A DNA stretch of 64,000 nt from an uncultured Faecalibacterium sp. (GTDB taxonomy: Bacteria; Bacillota; Clostridia; Oscillospirales; Ruminococcaceae): the NCBI GenBank assembly GCA_937880095.1, contig CALFLK010000025.1:124001-188000 (forward strand), read 5' to 3'. The notes under the pieces are model-generated. The model was not told the origin of the DNA, did no database searches, and saw only the letters and a program-made list of their open reading frames with translations. This document shows, in pieces, positions 40,990 to 48,896 of the stretch; the stretch's first letter is position 1, and every line of letters begins with the position of its first letter. A program made the translations under genes and the position numbers.

Positions 40990-43900
40990 TTACTTATACA
41001 GGTCAACCAGACGAGTCAGGTGCTCGTAACGTGCCTCAGCAGCCTTCTGGTTACGATCGAACAGTTCCTGTGCACGATCGGGGAAGGCGCGGCTCAGACG
41101 GCTGTAACGAGTCTCAGTTGCCAGGAAGTCCTGGTACTTGTCGTAGCTGCCGGGCTTGCTGGTCAGGGTGAACGGATTCTTGCCCTGTGCCTTCAGTGCC
41201 GGGTTGAAGGTGAACAGGTTCCAGTAACCAGCCTCAACTGCCTTCTTCATCTCGTTCTGGCAGTTGGTCATGCCGCCCTTAATACCATGCAGCTCGCAGG
41301 GTGCGTAGCCGATGATCAGGGACGGGCCGGGGTAAGCCTCAGCCTCTGCGATAGCCTTGACAGCCTGGGTCATGTTAGCGCCCAGAGCGATCTGTGCAAC
41401 GTAGATGTAGCCGTAGGTCATGCAGATCTCAGACAGGCTCTTCTTGCTGATTTCCTTACCAGCAGCAGCGAACTGGCAAACCTCGCCGATGTTGGAAGCC
41501 TTGGAAGCCTGTCCACCGGTGTTGGAGTACATCTCGGTATCGAAGACCATCACGTTGACGTCCTCACCGGAAGCCAGAACGTGGTCCAGACCGCCGTAAC
41601 CGATGTCGTATGCCCAGCCGTCGCCACCGAAGATCCAGACGGACTTCTTAGCGATGTACTGCTTCTCGTTCAGGATTTCCTTAGCCAGAGCGTTGCCGGA
41701 AGCTGCCAGCTTCTCCAGCTCAGCAGTGATTGCCTTTGCGGGCTCATCGTTTGCCTTAGTGTTGTTCTTGGTTGCGATGTACTGCTCATATGCTTCCTTG
41801 TAGGATGCGGGAGCAACTGCATCAGCTGCCAGCTCTGCCATACGCTTGATCAGGTTCTCACGGATGGTCTTCTGGCCCAGGTACATACCCAGACCGTGCT
41901 GTGCGTTATCCTCGAACAGGGAGTTGCACCATGCGGGACCGTGGCCGGAATCCTTGTTGACAGTGTAGGGAGAGATTGCTGCGGTACCGCCCCAGATAGA
42001 GGAGCAGCCGGTAGCGTTGGAGATGTACATCTTCTCACCGAACAGCTGGGTGATCAGACGTGCATAGCTGGTCTCGGCACAGCCTGCGCAGGAGCCAGAG
42101 AACTCCAGCAGGGGCTGGTTGAACTGAGAACCGATAACAGTGTCATCCGCAAAGCGAGAAGGCTTCTTGGAGATGTTGGCAACGCAGTAGTCGAAGACTT
42201 CCTGCTGATCTGCCTGGCTCTCCTGCGGCTGCATGGTGATAGCCTTGGTGGGGCAGACGGTGACACATTCGCCACAGCCCATGCAGTCCAGCGGAGAAAC
42301 TGCCATAACGAACTTGTAGTCGTTAGCAGGCTTGTTGTCGCGGCTGGTGATCTGCTTGGGTGCGTTTGCCAGCTCCTCAGCGGTCAGCTGGAAGGGACGG
42401 ATGGTAGCGTGAGAGCAAACGAAAGCACACTGGTTACAGCCAACGCACTTCTCTGCGTCCCAAGCGGGAACGGTAACAGCGATACCACGCTTTTCGTAAG
42501 CGGATGCGCCCTGCTCCCACTCGCCGTCGGGGTTCTTGCTAAATGCAGAAACCGGCAGGCTGTCGCCGTCCATACGAGCGATGGGCTCGGTAACCTCACG
42601 GATCTGCTTGACCAGTGCGGGTGCGCCCTCCAGCTCTGCGGGTGCGGGATCAGCAGCGGGGTTGGACCACTCTGCGGGGACCTCGACCTTGTGGATAGCT
42701 TCCAGACCAGCGTCGATAGCCTTCCAGTTCATCTCGACAACTTCCTGGCCCTTCTTGCCGTAGGACTTCTCAGCTGCCTTCTTCATGAAGGTAACAGCGT
42801 CGTCGATGGGCATGACGTCAGCCAGCTTGAAGAATGCGGACTGCAGGATGGTATTGGTGCGCTTGCCCATACCGATCTCGATAGCCTTGTCGATAGCGTT
42901 GATGGTGTACAGCTGAATGTTGTTGTCAGCGATGTACTTCTTAGCAGCAGCGTTCAGGTGCTCGCCCAGCTCTTCATCAGTCCACTGGCAGTTAACCATG
43001 AAGATACCGCCGGGCTTAACGTCCTGCACCATCTTGATGCCCTGGTTGATGTAAGAAGGAGTATGGCAAGCAACGAAGTCAGCCTGGTTGATGTAGTAGG
43101 GGCTGTGAATCGGGTTGTCGCCGAAACGCAGGTGGCTGATGGTTACGCCGCCGGTCTTCTTGGAGTCATACTGGAAGTATGCCTGAACATACTTATCAGT
43201 GTGGTCACCGATGATCTTAACGGAGTTCTTATTTGCGCCAACGGTACCGTCGCCGCCCAGACCCCAGAACTTGCACTCCTTGGTGCCCTTAGCTGCGGTG
43301 ATGGGTGCGGGCTTGACCTCAGGCAGAGACAGGAAGGTCACGTCGTCGGTGATGCCCAGGGTGAAACGTGCCTTGGGCTCGTCCTTAGCCAGCTCAGCAA
43401 ACAGAGCGAAGATAGAGGACGGGGGAGTGTCCTTGCTGCCCAGACCGTAACGGCCGCCGGTCAGAACGATGTCGTTCAGGCCAGCCTCACGCAGGGTAGC
43501 AGCAACATCCAGGTACAGGGGCTCGCCCAGAGAGCCGGGCTCCTTGGTGCGGTCCAGAACTGCAACCTTCTTAGCGGTAGCAGGCAGAACCTTCAGCAGG
43601 TGCTTTGCAGACCAGGGACGGAACAGGCGAACCTTGATCAGGCCGACCTTCTCGCCCTTTGCCACCAGGTAATCGATGACTTCCTCTGCGACGTCGCAGA
43701 TGGAACCCATAGCGATGATGACGCGCTCTGCGTCAGGTGCACCGTGGTAGTTGAACAGATCGTAGTTGGTACCCAGCTTCTCGTTGATCTTGCCCATGTA
43801 CTTTTCGACAACTGCGGGCAGAGCATTGTAAGCGGAGTTGCAAGCCTCACGATGCTGGAAGAAAACGTCGCCGTTTTCGTGAGAACCACGCATCTTGGGG

Positions 43901-44535
43901 TGCTCGGGGTTCAGTGCCTTGTTACGGAAGTCCTCAACGGCCTCCATGTTGCACATTTCCTTCAGGTCAGCGTAGTCCCACTTTTCGATCTTCTGGTATT
44001 CGTGAGAAGTACGGAAACCATCGAAGAAGTTGACGAAGGGTACGCGGCCCTCGATTGCTGCCAGGTGGGCAACAGGGGACAGGTCCATGACTTCCTGCAC
44101 GGAGCCTTCAGCCAGCATTGCGAAGCCGGTCTGACGGACAGCCATAACGTCGCTGTGGTCACCGAAGATGTTCAGGGACTGGGTAGCAACGGTACGTGCG
44201 GAAACGTGGAAAACGCTGGGCAGCATTTCGCCGGCGATCTTGTACATGTTGGGGATCATCAGCAGCAGGCCCTGAGATGCGGTAAAGGTAGTGGTGATAG
44301 CACCAGCACCCAGAGAGCCGTGAACGGCACCTGCAGCACCGCCCTCAGACTCCATCTCAACAACCTTGACCTGGTTGCCGAAGATGTTCTTCTGGCCGGC
44401 AGCAGACCACTGATCACAGAAGTCTGCCATAGGAGAAGACGGGGTAATGGGATAGATGGCAGCTACGTCGGTAAAGGCGTATGCTACATGAGCAGCAGCA
44501 GTATTGCCATCCATGGTTTGCTTTGCTCTAGGCAT
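40990..44535 (-). CDS. nifJ: Pyruvate:ferredoxin (flavodoxin) oxidoreductase
   Basis: A 1181-residue single-chain PFOR that oxidises pyruvate and CoA to acetyl-CoA and CO2 and reduces ferredoxin. The domain order is standard: pyrimidine-binding domain (AFTDVAAIYPITPSSPMAD), transketolase C-like region, gamma domain (about 420-620), an inserted 2[4Fe-4S] ferredoxin domain (CVGCNQCAFVCSH and CMGCGECVTVCP) and a C-terminal TPP domain (SGSCAGCAETSYARL, GDGWAYDIGYGGLDHVLASG). GGAGGA precedes the chosen ATG; the frame is open 65 codons further but through the promoter. Codon use is strongly biased, indicating high expression. The 55-aa ferredoxin at 32247 is a likely electron acceptor. Confidence 0.97.
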   Translation of the reverse strand: MPRAKQTMDGNTAAAHVAYAFTDVAAIYPITPSSPMADFCDQWSAAGQKNIFGNQVKVVEMESEGGAAGAVHGSLGAGAITTTFTASQGLLLMIPNMYKIAGEMLPSVFHVSARTVATQSLNIFGDHSDVMAVRQTGFAMLAEGSVQEVMDLSPVAHLAAIEGRVPFVNFFDGFRTSHEYQKIEKWDYADLKEMCNMEAVEDFRNKALNPEHPKMRGSHENGDVFFQHREACNSAYNALPAVVEKYMGKINEKLGTNYDLFNYHGAPDAERVIIAMGSICDVAEEVIDYLVAKGEKVGLIKVRLFRPWSAKHLLKVLPATAKKVAVLDRTKEPGSLGEPLYLDVAATLREAGLNDIVLTGGRYGLGSKDTPPSSIFALFAELAKDEPKARFTLGITDDVTFLSLPEVKPAPITAAKGTKECKFWGLGGDGTVGANKNSVKIIGDHTDKYVQAYFQYDSKKTGGVTISHLRFGDNPIHSPYYINQADFVACHTPSYINQGIKMVQDVKPGGIFMVNCQWTDEELGEHLNAAAKKYIADNNIQLYTINAIDKAIEIGMGKRTNTILQSAFFKLADVMPIDDAVTFMKKAAEKSYGKKGQEVVEMNWKAIDAGLEAIHKVEVPAEWSNPAADPAPAELEGAPALVKQIREVTEPIARMDGDSLPVSAFSKNPDGEWEQGASAYEKRGIAVTVPAWDAEKCVGCNQCAFVCSHATIRPFQLTAEELANAPKQITSRDNKPANDYKFVMAVSPLDCMGCGECVTVCPTKAITMQPQESQADQQEVFDYCVANISKKPSRFADDTVIGSQFNQPLLEFSGSCAGCAETSYARLITQLFGEKMYISNATGCSSIWGGTAAISPYTVNKDSGHGPAWCNSLFEDNAQHGLGMYLGQKTIRENLIKRMAELAADAVAPASYKEAYEQYIATKNNTKANDEPAKAITAELEKLAASGNALAKEILNEKQYIAKKSVWIFGGDGWAYDIGYGGLDHVLASGEDVNVMVFDTEMYSNTGGQASKASNIGEVCQFAAAGKEISKKSLSEICMTYGYIYVAQIALGANMTQAVKAIAEAEAYPGPSLIIGYAPCELHGIKGGMTNCQNEMKKAVEAGYWNLFTFNPALKAQGKNPFTLTSKPGSYDKYQDFLATETRYSRLSRAFPDRAQELFDRNQKAAEARYEHLTRLVDLYK

Positions 44536-44581
44536 TGTTCTTCCTCCATTTAGATTTTTATTTTTAATATAGTTATGCCTT

Positions 44582-44613
44582 CTGGGGGAGTTCCCCCGGG
44601 AGCCTCCCCCCTG
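44582..44613 (-). promoter_or_regulatory. G-rich hairpin in the nifJ leader
   Basis: On the minus transcript GGGGGAGGCTCCC and GGGGGAACTCCCCC form adjacent or competing hairpins about 50 bases before the nifJ start. Possibly mRNA stabilisation; no T-run follows, so it is not a terminator. Confidence 0.4.
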
Positions 44614-44674
44614 AAAGACCTCATTTTCCCTAAAAAATGGCGCACTTTCAGTAAAGGCACTTTGGCTTATACCT

Positions 44675-44703
44675 ATTCTAACAAAATGTAGTGCGCTTGT
44701 AAA
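44675..44703 (-). promoter_or_regulatory. Promoter of nifJ
   Basis: TTTACA and TAGAAT, 17 bases apart, reading leftward. Confidence 0.7.
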
Positions 44704-45065
44704 CGTGCCGTATTCGGAAAAAAGTGACAAGATTTGATGATTAAACCAGACAATCTATACAAATCTACAAAAGAAGAATTGTAGCTTTTTTACAGCGCAA
44801 GCCTTTTTGAGCATTTTGTATAGTTTCGAGTATTTTTTTCGTCATTACGCACATTCTACGGAATTCCCATGCCATGCAGGATACTTTTTTCGGTTCGGTC
44901 CGCCCCATTCCAACAAAAAAGAAAAAAGAAGTACATCCGTTCTTTTTTATGATTTCGCCCCCGTTTTTCCAATTTTTTTACGACTGAAATCTTTCGGTGG
45001 CTTTTTTCGCAGTGATATGCCCAAGATGTTTAGATTGATTTTTGAAATCTTGTCATTTTCGTCAA
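44704..45065. other. AT-rich intergenic region, no gene seen
   Basis: About 360 bases between the divergent nifJ and cation-exchanger promoters. AT-rich with A/T homopolymer runs; no ORF with a ribosome site and no clear hairpin. Confidence 0.6.
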
Positions 45066-45094
45066 TTTACAAGACAACGTCAAATCGTTATAAT
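45066..45094 (+). promoter_or_regulatory. Promoter of the cation exchanger
   Basis: TTTACA and TATAAT, 17 bases apart. The predicted start is only a few bases before an intrinsic terminator. Confidence 0.7.
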
Positions 45095-45104
45095 AATTGA
45101 GTTG

Positions 45105-45132
45105 CAGGGCGCTGTGCGCCCTGTGCTTTTTT
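45105..45132 (+). terminator. Terminator immediately after a promoter (attenuator?)
   Basis: Perfect stem CAGGGCGC/GCGCCCTG, 3-base loop, then TGCTTTTTT. It begins about 10 bases after the -10 box, so readthrough is needed for the exchanger gene to be expressed from this promoter. Confidence 0.8.
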
Positions 45133-45137
45133 ATGTG

Positions 45138-45167
45138 TTCTTTTTCACTTAGCTAAGTAAAAAAGAA
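45138..45167. repeat. 30-bp near-perfect palindrome
   Basis: TTCTTTTTCACTTAG followed by CTAAGTAAAAAAGAA; 14 of 15 pairs match. It sits between the attenuator-like hairpin and the ribosome site of the exchanger gene. Could be an operator or a second hairpin. Confidence 0.75.
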
Positions 45168-45209
45168 TGCTTGTTCGTCATCACCACAAAACAAACAGGA
45201 GGATTTTCT

Positions 45210-46181
45210 ATGCTCATTCCCGTTTTGCTGTTCATCGTCGGCCTGCTGTGCCTGATCAAAGGCGGCGACTGGTTCGTCGACGGTGCCGTTGGCATTGCCC
45301 GCAAGTTTCACCTGCCCGAGCTGCTGATCGGTGCTACCGTCGTTTCCATCGGCACCACCCTGCCCGAAGTCATGGTTTCCACCACTTCCGCTCTGGGCGG
45401 CCATGGTGAAATTGCCTACGGCAACGCAATCGGCTCTATCATCTGCAACACTGCACTGATTGCCGCAATCACCATTTCTCTGCGCCCCGGCAAGGTTGAC
45501 CCCAAGACCCTGAAGACTCCTGTTCTGTTCTTCTTCACCGCAGCTATTTTCTACTCTGCTGTGGCTTATACCACCGGCTACTTCAGCCGCCCCATCGGTC
45601 TGCTGCTGCTGGCTATGTTCGTTGTCTACATGCTCGTCACCGTCAAGCAGATGAAGGCAAACCCCACCGCAGCTGCTGAGGACATGGAAGAAGTAGACGA
45701 CGAAGAGCGCCCTCTGTCCAAGAACCTGATCCTGCTGGTTCTGGGTGCTGCACTGATCGCTGTCGGCGCTGACCTGCTGGTCGACAACGGCACTCTGATT
45801 GCTGAAGCACTGGGCGTGCCCGAATCCGTTATTGCTCTGACCTTCGTCGCTCTGGGCACCAGCCTGCCTGAGCTGGTCACCGCAATCACCAGCCTGACCA
45901 AGGGTCATGGTTCTCTGTCTCTGGGCAACGTCATCGGCGCAAACCTGTTCAACCTGGTTCTGGTTTCCGGTGTTTCCGTTACTCTGGCACCCTTCGCAAT
46001 CCCCGCAAACAACATGATCGCAGGCATCAACTCCTCTCTGCTGATCGACATTCCTGTCATGCTGTTCGTCATGGCATTCATGACTCTGCCCCCGCTGTTC
46101 CGCGGTAAGCTGAGCCGTTTCCAGGGCATCGCTCTGCTGTGCATCTACGCAGCATTCTGCGTGTTCCAGTTCGTGATGTAA
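45210..46181 (+). CDS. CaCA family cation exchanger (YrbG-like)
   Basis: A 323-residue Na+/Ca2+ exchanger-type membrane protein with about ten hydrophobic segments in two inverted halves. Both alpha repeats are clear: GTTLPEVMVSTTSALGGHGE with GNAIGS, and GTSLPELVTAITSLTKGHG with GNVIGANLFN. The halves are joined by an acidic loop (EDMEEVDDEE). It exchanges Ca2+ or another cation for Na+ or H+. AGGAGG precedes the ATG. Codon use is unusually biased toward C-ending codons, like highly expressed genes. Confidence 0.92.
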   Translation: MLIPVLLFIVGLLCLIKGGDWFVDGAVGIARKFHLPELLIGATVVSIGTTLPEVMVSTTSALGGHGEIAYGNAIGSIICNTALIAAITISLRPGKVDPKTLKTPVLFFFTAAIFYSAVAYTTGYFSRPIGLLLLAMFVVYMLVTVKQMKANPTAAAEDMEEVDDEERPLSKNLILLVLGAALIAVGADLLVDNGTLIAEALGVPESVIALTFVALGTSLPELVTAITSLTKGHGSLSLGNVIGANLFNLVLVSGVSVTLAPFAIPANNMIAGINSSLLIDIPVMLFVMAFMTLPPLFRGKLSRFQGIALLCIYAAFCVFQFVM

Positions 46182-46205
46182 TCGCTCTGCACAAAACGCA
46201 TTTCT

Positions 46206-46238
46206 GCACCCGCCGAAGCCGGCGGGTGCTTTTTATTT
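46206..46238 (+). terminator. Terminator of the cation exchanger gene
   Basis: Perfect stem GCACCCGCC/GGCGGGTGC followed by TTTTTATTTT. Confidence 0.92.
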
Positions 46239-46247
46239 TGCCTGCGC

Positions 46248-46276
46248 TTGACGCACTCTACCCAGGCGGCTACAAT
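46248..46276 (+). promoter_or_regulatory. Promoter of the Nudix-RluA unit
   Basis: TTGACG and TACAAT, 17 bases apart. Confidence 0.8.
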
Positions 46277-46325
46277 ATAGAACGTACCAAACAACACCAA
46301 AAAATCAGAAAAGGAGCGATGCAGC

Positions 46326-46880
46326 TTGACTACTCATCACTACACCGAAGACAAGCTCTCCAGTGAGGAAATCTTCCACGGACGCATCTTTACCGTTACC
46401 CGCGATAAGGTCTGTTTGGAAGATGGACGTGAGCGTTCCCGCGAGGTCGTCCACCACCACGGTGGCGCCTGCATTCTGCCGCTGTTTGACGACGGCACCA
46501 TCTGCCTGGTGCGCCAGTACCGCTATGCCATGCAGGAGGAACTGTGGGAGCTGCCCGCCGGCAAGCTGGAATTGAACGAAGACCCCTTTGAAGCCGCCAA
46601 GCGTGAGCTGGAAGAAGAATGCGGTCTGGTCGCAGACAACTTCATCTCTCTGGGCGAATTTTACCCCACTGTTGGTTACTGCACCGAAGTGATCTATTGC
46701 TGGATTGCCACCGGTCTGCACGAAACCCAGATGCATCTGGACGACGGCGAATTTTTGACACCGGAACGTGTACCGTTGGACGAAGCCATTGCCATGGTGA
46801 TGGACGGCCGCATCAAGGACGGCAAAACCGTCGCCGGTATTTTGAAGGCACAGTATCTGCGTGCCAACGGCGCACTGTAA
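46326..46880 (+). CDS. Nudix hydrolase (ADP-ribose pyrophosphatase type)
   Basis: A 184-residue Nudix enzyme of the ADP-ribose pyrophosphatase/NudF group. The Nudix box is at residues 79-101 (GKLELNEDPF, then REL-EE-EC-GL), preceded by the group-typical RQYRYAMQEELWELPAG. It hydrolyses ADP-ribose to AMP and ribose 5-phosphate in related enzymes. The start is TTG: AAGGAG lies nine bases before it, and no ATG in this frame precedes the conserved N-terminus. It is co-transcribed with the downstream pseudouridine synthase gene. Confidence 0.92.
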   Translation: MTTHHYTEDKLSSEEIFHGRIFTVTRDKVCLEDGRERSREVVHHHGGACILPLFDDGTICLVRQYRYAMQEELWELPAGKLELNEDPFEAAKRELEEECGLVADNFISLGEFYPTVGYCTEVIYCWIATGLHETQMHLDDGEFLTPERVPLDEAIAMVMDGRIKDGKTVAGILKAQYLRANGAL

Positions 46881-46913
46881 TGCGCCCACTACTTTGACAA
46901 GGATAATAACGTA

Positions 46914-47561
46914 ATGCTCCAAATCGTTTACGAAGATCAGAATATTACCGTCTGCATCAAGCCCATTGGTTACTCCAGTGAGGACAGCGCTTTTGCACCT
47001 TGTGTTCCGGCTCTGCTGCGGGAACACTGGAACAAACCCGATGCTTATGTGGGTGTGGTACACCGTCTGGACATGGGTGCTTCCGGCCTGATGGTATACG
47101 CCCGAACCAAAGCTGCGGCAGCAGCACTGTCCCGCCAGATGACAGACGGCAGTTTCCGCAAGGAATACCTGTGTGTTTGTGCCGGGGTTCCCCAGCCGGA
47201 TGTTGGCACCATGGAGGACTGGCTGTTTAAGGACAGCCGTCAGCACAAGGTGTTCCCGGTTAAGAAGGAACGCAAGGGCGCCAAGAAAGCTCTGCTGGAT
47301 TACGAAGTTCTGGAAAAGAACGAAGAATCCGCTTTGTGCCGTGTGCAGCTGCACACCGGACGCACCCATCAAATCCGTGTGCAGTTCGCCAGCCGCCGTC
47401 ATCCCTTGTATGGTGACGGAAAATACGGCAGCCGCATCAAATGCGCGTTAGGTCTTTGGTGTGCCCGACTGGAATTCACCCTGCCGGGGGAAGATCAGCC
47501 CCGCATTTTCTTTCAGGAACCGCCTGCTGCGGGTGCGTTTGAACCGTTCTTTCCGGAATGA
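46914..47561 (+). CDS. RluA family pseudouridine synthase
   Basis: A 215-residue RNA pseudouridine synthase of the RluA family. The catalytic motif HRLDMGASGL holds the nucleophilic Asp; LHTGRTHQIRVQFA and HPLYGDGKYG follow as in the family. There is no N-terminal S4 domain, so it resembles the shorter single-domain members. Target RNA unknown. AAGGAT lies upstream of the ATG at a slightly long distance. Second gene of a unit with the Nudix hydrolase. Confidence 0.9.
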   Translation: MLQIVYEDQNITVCIKPIGYSSEDSAFAPCVPALLREHWNKPDAYVGVVHRLDMGASGLMVYARTKAAAAALSRQMTDGSFRKEYLCVCAGVPQPDVGTMEDWLFKDSRQHKVFPVKKERKGAKKALLDYEVLEKNEESALCRVQLHTGRTHQIRVQFASRRHPLYGDGKYGSRIKCALGLWCARLEFTLPGEDQPRIFFQEPPAAGAFEPFFPE

Positions 47562-47596
47562 TCCCATGTGTGTTTTTCGCCGCACTGCGAATGCAT

Positions 47597-47633
47597 AAAA
47601 AAATGCCGACTGCGTCATGCAGTCGGCATTTTT
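47597..47633. terminator. Bidirectional intrinsic terminator
   Basis: Perfect stem AAAAATGCCGACTGC with complement, A and T tracts at either end, between convergent RluA-type and pflA genes. Confidence 0.93.
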
Positions 47634-47645
47634 ATTTGTTTCAGA

Positions 47646-48404
47646 TCACCCGTTCAGGGCCTTTTTGCGAGCAGCCAAGATGACCTCGCGTGCGTGCACC
47701 GCTGTCTTTTTATCCAGCGCCGGCACACCTTTCAGCGGGTAGTCGATACCCAGCTTTTCATATTTCGCCACGCCCATGGTGTGGTAAGGCAGGACTTCCA
47801 GCGCTTTCACGTTGGGCAGCTCTGCCAGCAAGGTTCCCAGTGCGGTCCATTCTGCTTCGCTGTCGGTGATACCCGGCACAACAACGTGCCGCACCCACAT
47901 CGGCTGGTTTTTCGCTGCCAGATAGCGGGCGAAAGCCAGAATGTTATCGCTGCACTGACCGGTCAGCTCTTTATGAGCTTCGGGTTCTGCGTGCTTGATA
48001 TCCAGCAAAAACAGATCGGTCACTTCACACAGCGCATCAAAGCGGGCAACCTGCGCGGGGTCGTCTGCACGGAAAGTGATACCAGAAGTATCCACACAAG
48101 TGTGAATGCCCTGGGCCTTCGCTTTGCGGAACAGCTCCAGCACAAAATCCATCTGCAAAAGCGGTTCGCCGCCGGTGCAGGTGATGCCGCCGCGCTTATA
48201 AAACGAAGCGTTGCGCGCGTACTGAGTCAGAATCTCGTCTGTCGTCATTTCGGTACCCAGACCCGGCTGCCAAGTATCGGGATTATGGCAATACTTGCAG
48301 CGCATGGGGCATCCCTGCAGGAACACCACAAAGCGCACGCCGGGACCGTCTACGGTACCAAAGCTCTCCAGAGAATGGATGTGTCCTTTGATTTCCGCTG
48401 CCAT
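47646..48404 (-). CDS. pflA: Pyruvate formate-lyase activating enzyme
   Basis: A 252-residue radical SAM glycyl-radical activase. The cluster motif is C32xxxC36xxC39 (GCPMRCKYCHNPDTW), preceded by the class signature ESFGTVDGPG, and TCTGGEPLLQ follows. It makes the glycyl radical on the small radical-domain protein encoded just upstream. There is no ribosome site of its own: the start is four bases after the stop of that small gene, so translation is coupled. Last gene of the pfl operon. Confidence 0.96.
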   Translation of the reverse strand: MAAEIKGHIHSLESFGTVDGPGVRFVVFLQGCPMRCKYCHNPDTWQPGLGTEMTTDEILTQYARNASFYKRGGITCTGGEPLLQMDFVLELFRKAKAQGIHTCVDTSGITFRADDPAQVARFDALCEVTDLFLLDIKHAEPEAHKELTGQCSDNILAFARYLAAKNQPMWVRHVVVPGITDSEAEWTALGTLLAELPNVKALEVLPYHTMGVAKYEKLGIDYPLKGVPALDKKTAVHAREVILAARKKALNG

Positions 48405-48408
48405 CCGA

Positions 48409-48651
48409 TTAGATCGCGTCGTGGAAAGTACGAGAGATGACCTCGTCCTGCTGTGCCTTGGTCAGCTTGTTGAAGTTGACTGCATAGCCGGAAACACGAA
48501 CGGTCAGCTGGGGGTACTTCTCAGGATGAGCCTGAGCATCCAGCAGGGTGTCGCGGTTAAAAACGTTAACGTTCAGGTGATGGCCGCCTTCGGCTGCGTA
48601 GCCGTCCAACAGGTCAACCAGGTTGTCGATTTGCTGCTTATTTGCTTCCAT
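48409..48651 (-). CDS. grcA: Stand-alone glycyl radical domain of pyruvate formate-lyase
   Basis: An 80-residue protein equal to the C-terminal glycyl-radical domain of pyruvate formate-lyase: GGHHLNVNVFNRDTLLDA, HPEKYPQLT, and the radical loop RVSGYAVNF with Gly55. It begins (IDNLVDLLDGY) where the sequence of the core enzyme breaks off. E. coli GrcA/YfiD is a comparable spare part, but there the main enzyme has its own glycine; here it does not, so this protein should be essential for activity. AAGGAAAG precedes the ATG. It is immediately upstream of pflA. Confidence 0.93.
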   Translation of the reverse strand: MEANKQQIDNLVDLLDGYAAEGGHHLNVNVFNRDTLLDAQAHPEKYPQLTVRVSGYAVNFNKLTKAQQDEVISRTFHDAI

Positions 48652-48678
48652 AGTAGCTTTCCTTTCTTTCTTCCGGTT

Positions 48679-48861
48679 TTATTCTTTGACCGGAGTATTG
48701 CAGGCGACGTCCGAAAATTCGCCGCAGCAAGTTGTGCAGCGGGTTTCAGAGGCTTCACCCTCTCCGCCGGTAACTTTCATGTGGCCGCCGCCTTTTGCCA
48801 TGAACGCATCAATGTGAGCGATCAGCTCGTCGATGCGCTGCTCTTCGGTTTTTTCCTGCAT
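48679..48861 (-). CDS. Small Cys-rich protein resembling the start of the glycyl radical domain
   Basis: A 60-residue ORF within the pfl operon. Residues 9-31 (RIDELIAHIDAFMAKGGGHM) run parallel to the first 25 residues of the neighbouring glycyl-radical protein, suggesting a duplicated docking helix and GGxH turn. The remainder is unrelated: no radical glycine, but CTTCC and a further Cys in a short acidic tail. GAGG precedes the ATG at a good distance, and gaps to its neighbours are 35 and 27 bases. I know no family for it; it could be an accessory, a decoy or a redox/metal sensor of the split enzyme. Confidence 0.75.
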   Translation of the reverse strand: MQEKTEEQRIDELIAHIDAFMAKGGGHMKVTGGEGEASETRCTTCCGEFSDVACNTPVKE

Positions 48862-48896
48862 TGGGATTCGCCTCGATTCTCAAAAGTAGTTTTGGA

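Noticed and set aside
41020..44553. An 1177-codon open frame opposite nifJ, and similar very long frames opposite the RND exporter, pflB, gyrA and nhaC
   Set aside because: These are antisense shadows of strongly codon-biased genes: no ribosome sites, low-complexity Cys/His/Gln-rich translations, and the opposite strand encodes well-known proteins.
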